IMG/VR virus record: IMGVR_UViG_3300027754_000063
Location: 25,277-89,276 of that record
Length of the DNA stretch: 64,000 nucleotides
From: a virus
Direction: 5' to 3' (one strand)
Shown piece after piece: positions 25,204 through 34,112 of the stretch. The notes below the pieces were generated by a model that was not told the origin of the DNA, did no database searches, and saw nothing but the letters and a program-made list of their open reading frames with translations. Each line of letters begins with the position of its first letter. Within the stretch, counting starts at the first letter, position 1. A program made the position numbers and the translations under genes.

Positions 25204-25881
25204 TTAGAAAAAATTAAATAAATCTATTTTTCCATCCTTTACAACAAGATAATTACAGGGAATTTCAGTCCAACTTCCACTATTATAGTAACCTGTGTGC
25301 GGTTTTGCGTCTGCATAATGCACATGACCACAACAAACCATATCGCAGCCAATTTTTCTCATATAATCAGTTGATTTTTTCTCTATAATTTCTGCATTTC
25401 TTAAAAAAGTTTTGCTACTTTTCTTGGCAAGTTTAGCCAAATAAAAACTCTTATCTATTTTTTGAATAAACTTGTATATTTTATCTGCAAAATATACTAA
25501 TATTGGTCTGTCTATTATAACGCTATCGAATCTATCGCCGTGTAAAGCCAAAATTTTCTTGCCACCGCTCTCAAAAACATATTCCTCTAAAAAATCTATT
25601 CCTAATAGATGTGAAAGAACTTCAGCAGGACCATCATGATTGCCCAAAATTAAAACAACCTTAATATGATCGGACATACTTCTTATGAGCGAAAGAACTT
25701 TCCAGTGATGTTTCTTTAAACGACGAAAATCCATATTATCAAAAAAATCACCGTTCAAAATAATACACTTTGTTGAGTTTTCTTTTTCAATTTTTTCTAA
25801 AAAAGTAGTTAGTAATTTTGCTTGACTAACATCACTACCCAAATGAATATCGCTTATTATGATAGCATCAGCATTTTCCAT
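25204..25881 (-). CDS. Calcineurin-like metallophosphoesterase, LpxH-like
   Basis: A 225-residue enzyme with all metal-binding motifs in order: SDIHLGSD, NGDFFD, LILGNHDG, LHGDRFD and CCGHVHYA. The arrangement and length match UDP-2,3-diacylglucosamine pyrophosphatase (LpxH) and relatives. In that family the product feeds lipid A synthesis. Here it could alter lipid A or hydrolyse another nucleotide-linked compound. A phage copy next to an adenylating enzyme and a small membrane protein suggests host-envelope manipulation, which is inference. Confidence 0.82.
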   Translation of the reverse strand: MENADAIIISDIHLGSDVSQAKLLTTFLEKIEKENSTKCIILNGDFFDNMDFRRLKKHHWKVLSLIRSMSDHIKVVLILGNHDGPAEVLSHLLGIDFLEEYVFESGGKKILALHGDRFDSVIIDRPILVYFADKIYKFIQKIDKSFYLAKLAKKSSKTFLRNAEIIEKKSTDYMRKIGCDMVCCGHVHYADAKPHTGYYNSGSWTEIPCNYLVVKDGKIDLFNFF

Positions 25882-25926
25882 GATATTATTTATTATAATG
25901 ATTTAATTATTATAATGATATTCGTA

Positions 25927-26100
25927 TCAGTTTTTCTTCAAAGAAGCGTTCTTTTTCTTTTTTATAGATTTTTTCCCACAATTTAAATCAGAAAGTGCAC
26001 CCCAAATTTGAAAATTAGCATTACTTCTATCTTTGCAACCTACTATGGCATCACCGCCTGCGTTCTCTTTAATTTTTAACCAATTATAAAATGTTTTCAT
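25927..26100 (-). CDS. 57-residue protein with capsid-targeting-like N-terminus
   Basis: Below the size limit of usual ORF calling. It begins MKTFYNWLKIKE|NAGGD: MKT-aromatic-x-x-aromatic-hydrophobic matches T4 MKTYQEFIAE, and I-K-E fits the protease cleavage rule. The remainder ends in a strongly basic tail (CGKKSIKKKKNASLKKN), suitable for DNA binding inside the capsid. The segment DAIVGCKDRSN recalls DSIVGCKVELK in the tagged protein at 59116-59397. It lies just upstream of a metallophosphoesterase gene on the same strand. Confidence 0.65.
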   Translation of the reverse strand: MKTFYNWLKIKENAGGDAIVGCKDRSNANFQIWGALSDLNCGKKSIKKKKNASLKKN

Positions 26101-26126
26101 GATATATTAATGCTGGAAGCGAAAGA

Positions 26127-26158
26127 AAAAAGCCCTTAATTCTTCAATTAAGGGCTTT
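26127..26158 (-). terminator. Rho-independent terminator of the first fibre-like gene
   Basis: A perfect 13-base stem AAAGCCCTTAATT/AATTAAGGGCTTT with CTTC loop; on the minus strand it is followed by a T run. A near-identical copy lies at 37387-37420 behind the paralogous gene. Read from plus it also has some T residues. Confidence 0.88.
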
Positions 26159-26183
26159 AAAAATGTTTAATTTTTTCTAATTA

Positions 26184-26891
26184 TTATGATACGGCTGCAC
26201 TGAACGGAGTAACCTCGGTGGCAGTCTGAGTAAGAACAGCTTTTACATGGAATAATCCGGCGGCAATGTCGAGTATTTCAACATAATTTCCTCTTCTACC
26301 ACCTTTGGTAGAGCCATCCATAGTAATCGTATCATCGGTTCCACCTGCAATCCACATATCGATTGCTGTAGGCGTACCAGTCAGTGGTGTCTCGTCATCT
26401 GAACCAAAAGCAACTCCGGTCATTACGTCAGTAGCATTAGCGACCTGAACTACGTATGTACCAGGACTTACAACAAGAGTATCTACATAAAACTTATAAT
26501 TATTACCAGATCCAGATGCGGCTGGAAGCGTTGCAACAACGCCTGCGGCTCTTGTTAAAACGAGCGGCACATTAGCATGTGTGGCGGCTGTAAGCGTCAC
26601 AGTCGCTGTATTTAGAACCACAGGGGCTTTTGATAGAGCGGTATTTGCTATCTTCGCCTGCGTAACGGCTAAAGCATCTAATTTAGCAGTTGTAACGGCT
26701 AGAGCATCTAATTTAGCAGTTGTAACGGCTAGAGCGGCTAATTCGGCGGTTGAAATCGCTGAATCTGCGACGTCTACATTTACAACAGCATCTGTTGCCA
26801 AATTAACTGTTTTAACGACACCATTTAATATTCTTGGTTTTAGTAGCTCGACAGAGCCAGGACCAGTACCTTCAGTTGTTTGTGTTGACAT
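26184..26891 (-). CDS. Fibre-like structural protein A (paralogue of 37446-37997)
   Basis: A 235-residue protein. It opens with MSTQTTEGTGPGS, then a 10-residue tandem repeat LAVTTAKLDA (three copies) of the type that forms trimeric fibre stalks, then a beta-rich head (ANVPLVLTRAAGVVATLPAA, YKFYVDT, YVEILDIAAGLFHVKAVLTQ) ending TPFSAAVS. Compared with its paralogue it carries the extra repeats. The C-terminal halves and the downstream terminator are nearly identical, which shows duplication or gene conversion. A minus-strand AATATATAATGTA box (26920-26932) precedes it. A short tail-fibre or head-fibre role is inferred. Confidence 0.75.
   Translation of the reverse strand: MSTQTTEGTGPGSVELLKPRILNGVVKTVNLATDAVVNVDVADSAISTAELAALAVTTAKLDALAVTTAKLDALAVTQAKIANTALSKAPVVLNTATVTLTAATHANVPLVLTRAAGVVATLPAASGSGNNYKFYVDTLVVSPGTYVVQVANATDVMTGVAFGSDDETPLTGTPTAIDMWIAGGTDDTITMDGSTKGGRRGNYVEILDIAAGLFHVKAVLTQTATEVTPFSAAVS
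26671..26760 (-). repeat. Three 30-base tandem repeats in fibre-like gene A
   Basis: Units at 26671-26700, 26701-26730 and 26731-26760 encode LAVTTAKLDA; the third has diverged, and a degraded fourth unit lies at 26641-26670. Repeat-number change would alter stalk length. Confidence 0.88.
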
Positions 26892-26919
26892 TTTAAAATC
26901 CTTTCAAAGAAATACCTAG

Positions 26920-26932
26920 TACATTATATATT
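26920..26932 (-). promoter_or_regulatory. Late-promoter-like element AATATATAATGTA
   Basis: Minus-strand element 29 bases before the start of fibre-like gene A. It shares the 12 bases ATATATAATGTA with the elements at 33432-33444 and 57966-57978. Confidence 0.55.
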
Positions 26933-26995
26933 ATTTTATAAATAAAATTTAAAATTTGTTATCAGAATTTCTTTGAATTTCGCAGAAATCTGTAG

Positions 26996-29900
26996 TTAAG
27001 GAATAGACCAAGTATTGTTTTGAACATTAAAAGTTCCTTCTTGAACATAATATCCTGCTGGAGGCGTGTTGGATGCAGTTGCATAGTTAAAATAACCTCT
27101 ATTATATCTCATTTCGTCTCCACCAACTCCGTTTTTGTAATAAGCTGCTTTATACCATTCATTTTCTGTAGGAATCCAGCAATCGCTCATAACTTCAATA
27201 GACATTTCTCCATAATACGAAGTATTTGGGAAAATATACGAACCAGTTTCTGTGTCAGCATGAAAAGTTATACTAACTGTTCCGCTTGCAGTAGCAGGTG
27301 CCGACATAATAATTGTTGCATCCTCATAATCTGGTATGTCTATAACAGAGGCACCGGTATCTATTCCCGTTCCAGTCATTAGCATTCCAATACAAACATC
27401 AAGAACACCAGGATCTGTATCCGCTGTAAAAATTACAGAGCTGCTCCCGTTTGTTGTGGTGCCTGTCAGAACTATCGTGTAAACGGCGGGAGTTTGTGCA
27501 CCATTGTGAATCCAATTGCAGTACCGTGCTGCTGCATGCCATTTCGTTGCTATCGGTTTTTTGTGCATTCCGCTTCTAATTTGCAAAATATCCAGTGTAG
27601 AATCAAAATATATTCCTAACCATTGACCGGATAAGTTTGGATTTGCACCTTCTTGATCTTGAATAAGATCTAGGTCTACTATGCGTTGCATGCTGCCGTC
27701 TATTACATTAGCCTGTAAAAAAAGCATATATTGTTCTACAGTTATATTCAAAGCACTAATATAAAAATCATAATGTACATTACCACAATTCTTTTTAAGT
27801 GCTTTTGTGGATAACAAGCCATCTCCGAACCTGCTTTCCACCACATCAGCATTGTTACCTGCTTCATCAATGTCAATTAGATTTACTAATTTAAGCGATG
27901 CGTTTCCATCATAAAAATCTTTGTGAAAACTTGCAATTCTAAATGTTGAAAGGTTTTCTATATCCCATGATATTTCATGTTTATTGGTAGATCGAAAAAC
28001 TTTAGTTCTTTTATCTGGTCTGTTGTCTTCAATTTCATATAAAGATCGTTTATTAGGAAATAAAGTTCTTCCTCCTGTGAGACCTACTCCTCTTACAATG
28101 TATTCTGCATCTTGTTCTAACTGTTCTGGAGCATCGAAAGAATCTTCTACGTAAACAGCACTGCTAGATATACGAACATCATCAATATATCCATTAAAAA
28201 CTTCGGCTAAATTGTGTCGACCGGCACCAATAGTAAGGTCGTGTGTGGCTGGAGAATCTGGATCCGTTATTACCGTGTTGTTGAAGAATTCGTATACATT
28301 TACACCATTCGCATATATGCGGTAATTGTTAGTATTTTCATCTACAAGCCAAGCATTATTTCTTACTAATGCAAGGTGCGTCCATGATCCAACGGGAGCA
28401 TGAACCTCAGCGTTCCAATCATAATGCAGAACGCTTGTTCCTGTTATTTCTGCATAACCAGACGTACTACAACCATCACTATCGTTGAAGTGTGCGGATT
28501 GTGCAACTGTAAAAGCCGTATCCGTAACAGTAAGTATTGTATAGGTTATTGTAACATCGTGTAGACAAGCGGTACACTGTGCATATTTAAGCCTTGTTAT
28601 TGTAACGCTACCACCAACTGAAAATCCGTGGGAGCGTTCAGCGATAGGATCAGCAAAGCCTCCAATTTCACTTGTATCTCCTACATACGTGATTGTAATC
28701 GTAGCACCACTTCTATTATAAGATCCCGTAAATGATTTATTCCCACTGATATATAAAGAATCTGAATTGCTCCCGTGTCTCCAAAGGATACCATCGTTAT
28801 ACTCTCCTACACTGAACAAGCCTCCTACTAAAGTTTGAGATGTTGGGTAAACCCATGCTTCTAAAGTAAAGTCTCCTATTCCAAAATCAAAAACTTCGTT
28901 TGCCGCGATATACGCAAAATTGCCAGAACAAGCCATAGCAGATGCACCAAATTTCTTTTCAGCACTAGTTGTAATACTTATTGGACTGCCAATTGATCCG
29001 TTGTATCCCAATACTTCCAAACCAAAATAACTGTTATCCGTTAATTCGTCCTCGAAATTTAGAATTAATATGGCATTTACACCTTCCCATGTGCTTGTAA
29101 GTTCTCTACCGTTTCCACCTTGATCGAATGTGCCATAAGCACTCGTGCTTTTTATTGTGCCAACATCCAGTATAACACCTCCAGAGCTATGGCTATAGCC
29201 GCTGCCGCCGTTTGTAACAGTTACAGCGGTTATAACGCCGTTGCTTGTGTTTATTATACCCGTAGCACCTGAACCATTTGAAGCTGTGAAAATAATTTTT
29301 GATCCATTTCCATACCCTGTGCCTCCTTTAGGATCATATTTCCCGAACCCTACAACATTAACGCCGCTGATGGATGTACTAGGTTCTGGGCTTACAACTA
29401 CAAAGAATTCTGCTCCTACACCGTCAACCACAGATGCTGTAATGTACCCAGAAACTTCAGGATCGTTAGTAGAGATGTAGCCACTGCCGCCATTTGTAAT
29501 ATTTACGCTAGTAACAATACCAGAAGAAGTAACAATTGTTGCTGTGGCTCCAGAACCATTTGAAGTTGTAAAAGAAATGTTTGATCCACTTCCATAATCT
29601 GCACCTCCTCTGATAATGCCTACGCCTGTTATCGCACCAGAAGATACTGTTATATTTCCAAACACAACTCCAGAACCGCTTTTAACATAAGCTTGAACAG
29701 GATCTTCGGGTTGAGTATTATTTTCTGTTGAATCTCCATGCGTAAATTGATCTTCTTTAACATCAACATTAAAATGAAAGGTAGAGCAGTTGTCAGCACA
29801 CCTTGGATCTGCTTGTGTTTCTATCATGAGTCGAATAGTTTTTGTTTCAAAAGGTAGAGCTATTACATACCCTTCTTCTTCTTGCGATCCAGTCCAAACC

Positions 29901-32065
29901 TGAAAATCATCAGCCCATATATGAAATACATTCGGGTTCTCAATTTGACCACCGCATGTGAATGTCAAGGACTTTATTCCAATAGGGCGTATAAAATTGT
30001 GAGTAAACCAAGAGCCATCTGGTTCTGCTGTAACCTGACACTTACAATTTTCAACAGGAGTTGTTGGAGGGGCTCCAGGATCTGTGCCGCATGTATAGGT
30101 GTGGGTTCCTATGGATGGTTCGTAACTATCAACGATGCAAACTTCTGGGGCACAACAATTCGGACACGTCCTTTGTAACGGAAATTGTTTCGGTAGATAG
30201 TTGGCTTGATTAGAATCGCTTCCAATCGTTGTGCCTGGAGGTGTTTCACTCTGTGTGGCGAAAGACCAGTATCCGCCGACGCCAGATCCACAGCGATTTG
30301 GTGAGTAGTACCCAGCTTTGTACCACTCGTCTATAGTTGGCATCCGATACGTAGGAGCTAAACCCGTATTTGGGTTTATGTCGTTGACGGTATATATTAA
30401 GTTTGATACACTTAGTAGTGTAGGTTGACCGTATTGGTCCAATGCACTCTCATCAAAATTGTATGCACCGTTTTCTGTTGTCGTTCCGTCTTGTGCTCCG
30501 CTCGGTTTGCCATTACTCATCCAATTGCAAAATCTCGCACATGAATCAAAGCTAACAAACTCGACCGGATGGTTACCAGCACTGTTCAAAACGGCATATA
30601 CGTAGCCGCCGTTTGTACCAGAACGGCTGATTGATGGTATATAAGATGTTTGATAGACTGTTGTGTTCATTAGGGTACTGTAGAGACCACCAACGGGATC
30701 AGTGGCAGCTACCGCATTTAAGAACTCCGTGTACTGATCGACCGTCACTGCGTACTTGCCGATCTGGTATTCGTATGACACGGAACCCGCATCTCGTGCC
30801 GGGTTCCCGCAAACCGAAGAAGAGTCGTACGCCGCACCGAGGATGGCGGCATCCCGCCGTGCCTGCAAAGCCTGCGAGGGTGACAAGCTGTTACCACAAG
30901 GGACCAGTAAGCCACTTTCTTTGGCGGCGTTTCCAGGATTGCCAACCGGCACCATGTCAGGGAGTTCTTCCATTGATGAACTTGCGAGGCGAAAACCGAT
31001 GTAGTAACCCCCGTAACGAGGGTCCTGCTCCTCGACCATGGGTCTGCTGTAACTCCAGAGGGAGGAATATATGCTGATATTAACAGTGCTTCCCGTGAAA
31101 CCAGTAGCTACACCATTAAGTTTAATTTCGATAACCTCTCCGGTCCACTCATTTACATTGCCAAACTGATCAAATGTGCCGTAGAAGCTCTCGCTGCCAG
31201 TAAATGAGCCTACGTCAGTTACGTGCCCGATCCAGTTTTCACTAGTCCAGATGTCTTCTTCTGATACTACTGGTTGGTCATTAACTAGCGTAACAGGCGA
31301 TGTATCAGGTACAAGAGCGTCAAGTTCTGCTCCACTACCTTTGTCTCCTCCGTCCCCTCCAGACAACGGAGTTATTTCAGGTGCTCCAGTTGCTCCAACT
31401 TTAACGTTCAAAACAGTCCAAGAAATGTCTCTGAATGTTCCTTGTCCTGGCAAGTCATTATTATCAAGAATATAAGATACGGTTGTGTGGTTTGTTTGTA
31501 CTAAGTATCCAGGAACGAGTGTTGCTGTACCTTGCCAAGATTTGTCGCCAAATTTTTGATCTATTATGGCTAATTCTCCAATATCTGAAAGATTAAATGA
31601 GAATTTGTCAGGACGATAACTAGCGTCTTTCCTTGTCCATACTCTATTTCCATTTGCTCGTATAAGATTTCCTTTAACATCATATGAGGGTCCATTCATG
31701 TCTGCTGCTGTACATTCCCAGTAAACAGTCATGCCTGTAATGTTTACTCTAATTTTATCGATTCTTCTTTTGTCTCCGATTTTAAAGTGTGCATCAAGCA
31801 GTCCTTGTGCATACATAAGCGGTCCTTTTCCGTCTATTGTGTATTCAGCAGGACTAAGATCTGATGGAACTCTATCTTCTGGATCGGTGCTAGCATTTTC
31901 AAAATAGAAAGTTTTTATTCCAGTTTCAGGCATGTCATTGTCTGTTGTGAAACTGTTACAGCTTTCAATTGACAGTATGTGTGTGTCTGCTGGTACATTT
32001 TCTCCTGTAACCTTAAGACCAACACGCAAGAATGCTGTCGGGCACGATCCGGCTATTTTTGTCAT
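26996..32065 (-). CDS. Large multidomain adhesin with FGE-like and LamG-like domains
   Basis: A 1689-residue protein. Regions in order: a beta-rich N-terminus (1-400); a formylglycine-generating-enzyme/SUMF1-like domain at about 420-630 (YEYQIGKYAVTVDQYTEFLN, NHPVEFVSFDSCARFCNWM, YRMPTIDEWYKAGYY); Gly/Ser-rich repeats at about 795-970 (NGSGATATI...TNGGSGY); a laminin-G-like lectin fold (FGASAMACSGNFAYIA, FTLEAWVYPTSQ, YIDDVRISSSAVY) at about 990-1310; and a second FGE-like domain at the C-terminus (ISALNITVEQYMLFLQ, ATKWHAAARYCNWI, CWIPTENEWYKAAYY). FGE-like domains share the C-type-lectin fold, so receptor binding is more likely than enzymology. DNA at 30721-31060 is unusually GC-rich. Confidence 0.85.
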   Translation of the reverse strand: MTKIAGSCPTAFLRVGLKVTGENVPADTHILSIESCNSFTTDNDMPETGIKTFYFENASTDPEDRVPSDLSPAEYTIDGKGPLMYAQGLLDAHFKIGDKRRIDKIRVNITGMTVYWECTAADMNGPSYDVKGNLIRANGNRVWTRKDASYRPDKFSFNLSDIGELAIIDQKFGDKSWQGTATLVPGYLVQTNHTTVSYILDNNDLPGQGTFRDISWTVLNVKVGATGAPEITPLSGGDGGDKGSGAELDALVPDTSPVTLVNDQPVVSEEDIWTSENWIGHVTDVGSFTGSESFYGTFDQFGNVNEWTGEVIEIKLNGVATGFTGSTVNISIYSSLWSYSRPMVEEQDPRYGGYYIGFRLASSSMEELPDMVPVGNPGNAAKESGLLVPCGNSLSPSQALQARRDAAILGAAYDSSSVCGNPARDAGSVSYEYQIGKYAVTVDQYTEFLNAVAATDPVGGLYSTLMNTTVYQTSYIPSISRSGTNGGYVYAVLNSAGNHPVEFVSFDSCARFCNWMSNGKPSGAQDGTTTENGAYNFDESALDQYGQPTLLSVSNLIYTVNDINPNTGLAPTYRMPTIDEWYKAGYYSPNRCGSGVGGYWSFATQSETPPGTTIGSDSNQANYLPKQFPLQRTCPNCCAPEVCIVDSYEPSIGTHTYTCGTDPGAPPTTPVENCKCQVTAEPDGSWFTHNFIRPIGIKSLTFTCGGQIENPNVFHIWADDFQVWTGSQEEEGYVIALPFETKTIRLMIETQADPRCADNCSTFHFNVDVKEDQFTHGDSTENNTQPEDPVQAYVKSGSGVVFGNITVSSGAITGVGIIRGGADYGSGSNISFTTSNGSGATATIVTSSGIVTSVNITNGGSGYISTNDPEVSGYITASVVDGVGAEFFVVVSPEPSTSISGVNVVGFGKYDPKGGTGYGNGSKIIFTASNGSGATGIINTSNGVITAVTVTNGGSGYSHSSGGVILDVGTIKSTSAYGTFDQGGNGRELTSTWEGVNAILILNFEDELTDNSYFGLEVLGYNGSIGSPISITTSAEKKFGASAMACSGNFAYIAANEVFDFGIGDFTLEAWVYPTSQTLVGGLFSVGEYNDGILWRHGSNSDSLYISGNKSFTGSYNRSGATITITYVGDTSEIGGFADPIAERSHGFSVGGSVTITRLKYAQCTACLHDVTITYTILTVTDTAFTVAQSAHFNDSDGCSTSGYAEITGTSVLHYDWNAEVHAPVGSWTHLALVRNNAWLVDENTNNYRIYANGVNVYEFFNNTVITDPDSPATHDLTIGAGRHNLAEVFNGYIDDVRISSSAVYVEDSFDAPEQLEQDAEYIVRGVGLTGGRTLFPNKRSLYEIEDNRPDKRTKVFRSTNKHEISWDIENLSTFRIASFHKDFYDGNASLKLVNLIDIDEAGNNADVVESRFGDGLLSTKALKKNCGNVHYDFYISALNITVEQYMLFLQANVIDGSMQRIVDLDLIQDQEGANPNLSGQWLGIYFDSTLDILQIRSGMHKKPIATKWHAAARYCNWIHNGAQTPAVYTIVLTGTTTNGSSSVIFTADTDPGVLDVCIGMLMTGTGIDTGASVIDIPDYEDATIIMSAPATASGTVSITFHADTETGSYIFPNTSYYGEMSIEVMSDCWIPTENEWYKAAYYKNGVGGDEMRYNRGYFNYATASNTPPAGYYVQEGTFNVQNNTWSIP

Positions 32066-32081
32066 TTAATTTCTTTCTATG

Positions 32082-33347
32082 TTAGTTTTTATAGACGCCT
32101 CCGCGTCCCTTACGTGCAGGAGGAGCACATCCTACACATCCACGACGTCTTGGCGGACGAGCACCATCGCATCTACGGCAGCAACATGGTGGTTTGTAGC
32201 CGTTTGCTGCTGGATATGGGGGCGGAGGAGCACCATTGTTCGTTGCTCTGGAGAAAAACAAACGTCCTACAAGACCCCTACGCTGGCCACGTGGTCTGCA
32301 AGTGCTTGGAATGCACTTCGGTTCGGCCTGCGGCGGGCAAAGATAGCATCGTTCTGGTACTTCTTTAGGAGGCAGGTCTGGTACTGTACCTGATGGCGGT
32401 GTTGGTGGTAATGGGCTTTGTCTCGGCAGCGGAGTTATTGTTATAACTGGTGAGTCATGAGTTGTGTTTACAATAATAGGCGTGCGTGTAGTTGGAGTGA
32501 TAGGATCAGGATAATCAGGTCCAACAGTCATTGTCGTTGTTGCTCTCTTGTTATAAGTCTGCTCACCAAATCCAAACTTGTGGTAGCAATTCGCTTCCAT
32601 GGTATCGGTTGCAGGATCAAAACACCCATCAAACATTAATCTTGTTGGTTGGTATTCGTCGTCAACGTCAGGTGAGTTCGGGGAGTTATCTAAAATTCGT
32701 AAAACAGAGTCGACAGTAAGATCATCAGAGAATTCTGTCAGCATTTGGCTTACATTAGGAGCATGCTTATTGCAGTTGTATTCTCCATCTGGTCCTGTAT
32801 AAACATCCGGAAAACCAGGCGGAGTGTTGCTGCTGTACACGCACGGTTGTCCATATCCTGGTCTGTACCATCCCTCACAACCTCCAGGACAGAATGGTTT
32901 TGGGTTTGGTGGTTTTGGTGGTATTGGTATTGGTGTCATTGGGAGCCATGTTATTACTGGTACATGCTCAGGAGGGCTGGCACATGCACGAGATGAATCG
33001 CCTTCGTCGTATCCGTCGCAATTAATAAACCAAGTAACAAAGAATGAATTTGTTGGCGATACTGTGTCTCGATTATCATTTGACTGCATTGCATGGATTT
33101 CTTCTGCTGTTGCAAATGTAATTTTTTGAAAAACTTGTGCCGAACTGCAGTCATCTGTAAGCATTTCTTCTGAGTCTGCTATTTGCCCACAAGGTCTTAA
33201 TGGATGTGATGGAGGCGGGCTAACTTCCTCTTCCAAAGGCAAAGGCGTAGTTTCTTCAAGAGATTTAACGTATTCGGAAATTATATCTTCTGCATAAGAC
33301 TTTTTCTGATTCCATAATACTTTGTGTTCAAATTGAATTTCACTCAT
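32082..33347 (-). CDS. Proline- and cysteine-rich protein
   Basis: A 421-residue protein from ATG 33347 (a TTG at 33362 is also possible; neither has a clear ribosome site). Pro-rich spacers (TPIPIPPKPPNPKPF, SPLPPTPPSGTVPDLPP) alternate with Cys pairs (FCPGGCEGW, CYLCPPQ, CCCRRCDGARPPRRRGCVGC), and the C-terminus is Arg/Gly/Pro-rich and GC-rich in DNA. It lies 16 bases upstream of the large adhesin in the same operon, so it may be its attachment partner or chaperone. The cysteines suggest disulphide cross-linking or metal sites. No family was recognised. Confidence 0.65.
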   Translation of the reverse strand: MSEIQFEHKVLWNQKKSYAEDIISEYVKSLEETTPLPLEEEVSPPPSHPLRPCGQIADSEEMLTDDCSSAQVFQKITFATAEEIHAMQSNDNRDTVSPTNSFFVTWFINCDGYDEGDSSRACASPPEHVPVITWLPMTPIPIPPKPPNPKPFCPGGCEGWYRPGYGQPCVYSSNTPPGFPDVYTGPDGEYNCNKHAPNVSQMLTEFSDDLTVDSVLRILDNSPNSPDVDDEYQPTRLMFDGCFDPATDTMEANCYHKFGFGEQTYNKRATTTMTVGPDYPDPITPTTRTPIIVNTTHDSPVITITPLPRQSPLPPTPPSGTVPDLPPKEVPERCYLCPPQAEPKCIPSTCRPRGQRRGLVGRLFFSRATNNGAPPPPYPAANGYKPPCCCRRCDGARPPRRRGCVGCAPPARKGRGGVYKN

Positions 33348-33431
33348 ATATGGATTTGGCAAGGAAACAGTCCATAAGTGGAATGCAATGAATTGCCTTT
33401 AGCTCCTAAGCATTTTTATTAAAAGTTTATT

Positions 33432-33444
33432 TACATTATATATA
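33432..33444 (-). promoter_or_regulatory. Late-promoter-like element TATATATAATGTA
   Basis: Minus-strand element upstream of the Pro/Cys-rich protein and adhesin operon, about 84 bases before the ATG at 33347. The same 13 bases occur at 57966-57978. Confidence 0.55.
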
Positions 33445-33506
33445 TTGTTTTTTTTAAATTTTATTATATATAGATTGTCAGTATAATCTACAATTTAAGG
33501 GTTTTT

Positions 33507-33548
33507 ATGCAATTTAATCAATGGTTAGAATGTAATAATACCAGATAG
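33507..33548 (+). pseudogene. Orphan capsid-targeting leader (13 codons), probably a gene remnant
   Basis: ATG at 33507 after AAGGG encodes MQFNQWLECNNTR and then TAG. The first eight residues closely resemble the leader of the gene that starts 90 bases downstream (MNFKQWLV). It has its own ribosome site and start but no body, so it is either the fossil of a duplicated tagged gene or a free leader cassette. Confidence 0.5.
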
Positions 33549-33596
33549 CTACGAAGCAATTTTTAGAAAAATTATACTTACAGTACTAGGAATAAT

Positions 33597-34112
33597 ATGA
33601 ATTTTAAACAGTGGTTAGTTAGTTGCAAGTCACCAAGTATTTTTGAAAACTCTAAAGGCTTAGACTTCTTGCGGGCTGACAGCTCTGAACGTGCTAGATT
33701 CCAGTCCCTAAGTCAGCAAATAGATCAAGCATATGCGATAAAAGATTATAAAAAAGCAGAAGAACTAGAAGTTGAATTAGAAGACCTGTCTAATAATTTG
33801 GAAGATAAACTAAGTGATATTGGTCAAGAAGGTGGAGAGGAAGATGATGTTGATCAAGATTGGAGTGTTCAAGATGACTTTGCAAATATATATGCTAGAT
33901 ATTTAAGCAATAAGATAAGCGATGCTGATATTTTCCCTATTCTTAAAGATGCTATACTTGCACCTAATATTAATTTATCTTTTCCAAATATGAAGCTAAT
34001 AAATAGTCTTGACAAAGAGTCTTTACTTGCGATGGCAAAAGATGCTTATTTACATAAGAAAAATATGCATGCTTCTTTAAAAGGAGCCGGTAGTTTGTGG
34101 GGTAAAAAGTAA
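33597..34112 (+). CDS. Capsid-targeting-tagged protein coupled to the PARP-like gene
   Basis: A 171-residue protein, MNFKQWLVSCKSPSIFE|NSKG: the tag F-x-x-W-L is followed by I-F-E, a possible protease cleavage site. The body is acidic and helical (AYAIKDYKKAEELEVELEDL, DKLSDIGQEGGEEDDVDQDW), ending HASLKGAGSLWGKK. The stop TAA overlaps the ATG of the PARP-like gene (TAATG), and the last two sense codons AAA AAG are a possible slip site, so the tag protein could pilot or even be fused to the downstream protein. AGGAATAAT precedes the ATG. Confidence 0.72.
   Translation: MNFKQWLVSCKSPSIFENSKGLDFLRADSSERARFQSLSQQIDQAYAIKDYKKAEELEVELEDLSNNLEDKLSDIGQEGGEEDDVDQDWSVQDDFANIYARYLSNKISDADIFPILKDAILAPNINLSFPNMKLINSLDKESLLAMAKDAYLHKKNMHASLKGAGSLWGKK

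Noticed and set aside
21264-25933. Shared 14-mer ATTCGTATCAGTTT at two gene ends (21267 and 25920) as an attachment or recombination site
   Set aside because: Several matching 14-mer pairs are expected by chance in 64 kb, and the flanks do not match.
26996-28000. Diversity-generating retroelement target, suggested by the C-terminal FGE/C-type-lectin-like domain
   Set aside because: There is no reverse transcriptase or template repeat in the window, and no adenine-biased variable region is evident.
30109-31077. Additional open frames inside the GC-rich island
   Set aside because: High GC removes stop codons in all frames; none has a ribosome site, while the adhesin frame continues through.
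32082-33150. Plus-strand open frames overlapping the Pro/Cys-rich gene
   Set aside because: They have no ribosome sites and atypical composition; the minus-strand frame with Pro- and Cys-rich repeats explains the region.
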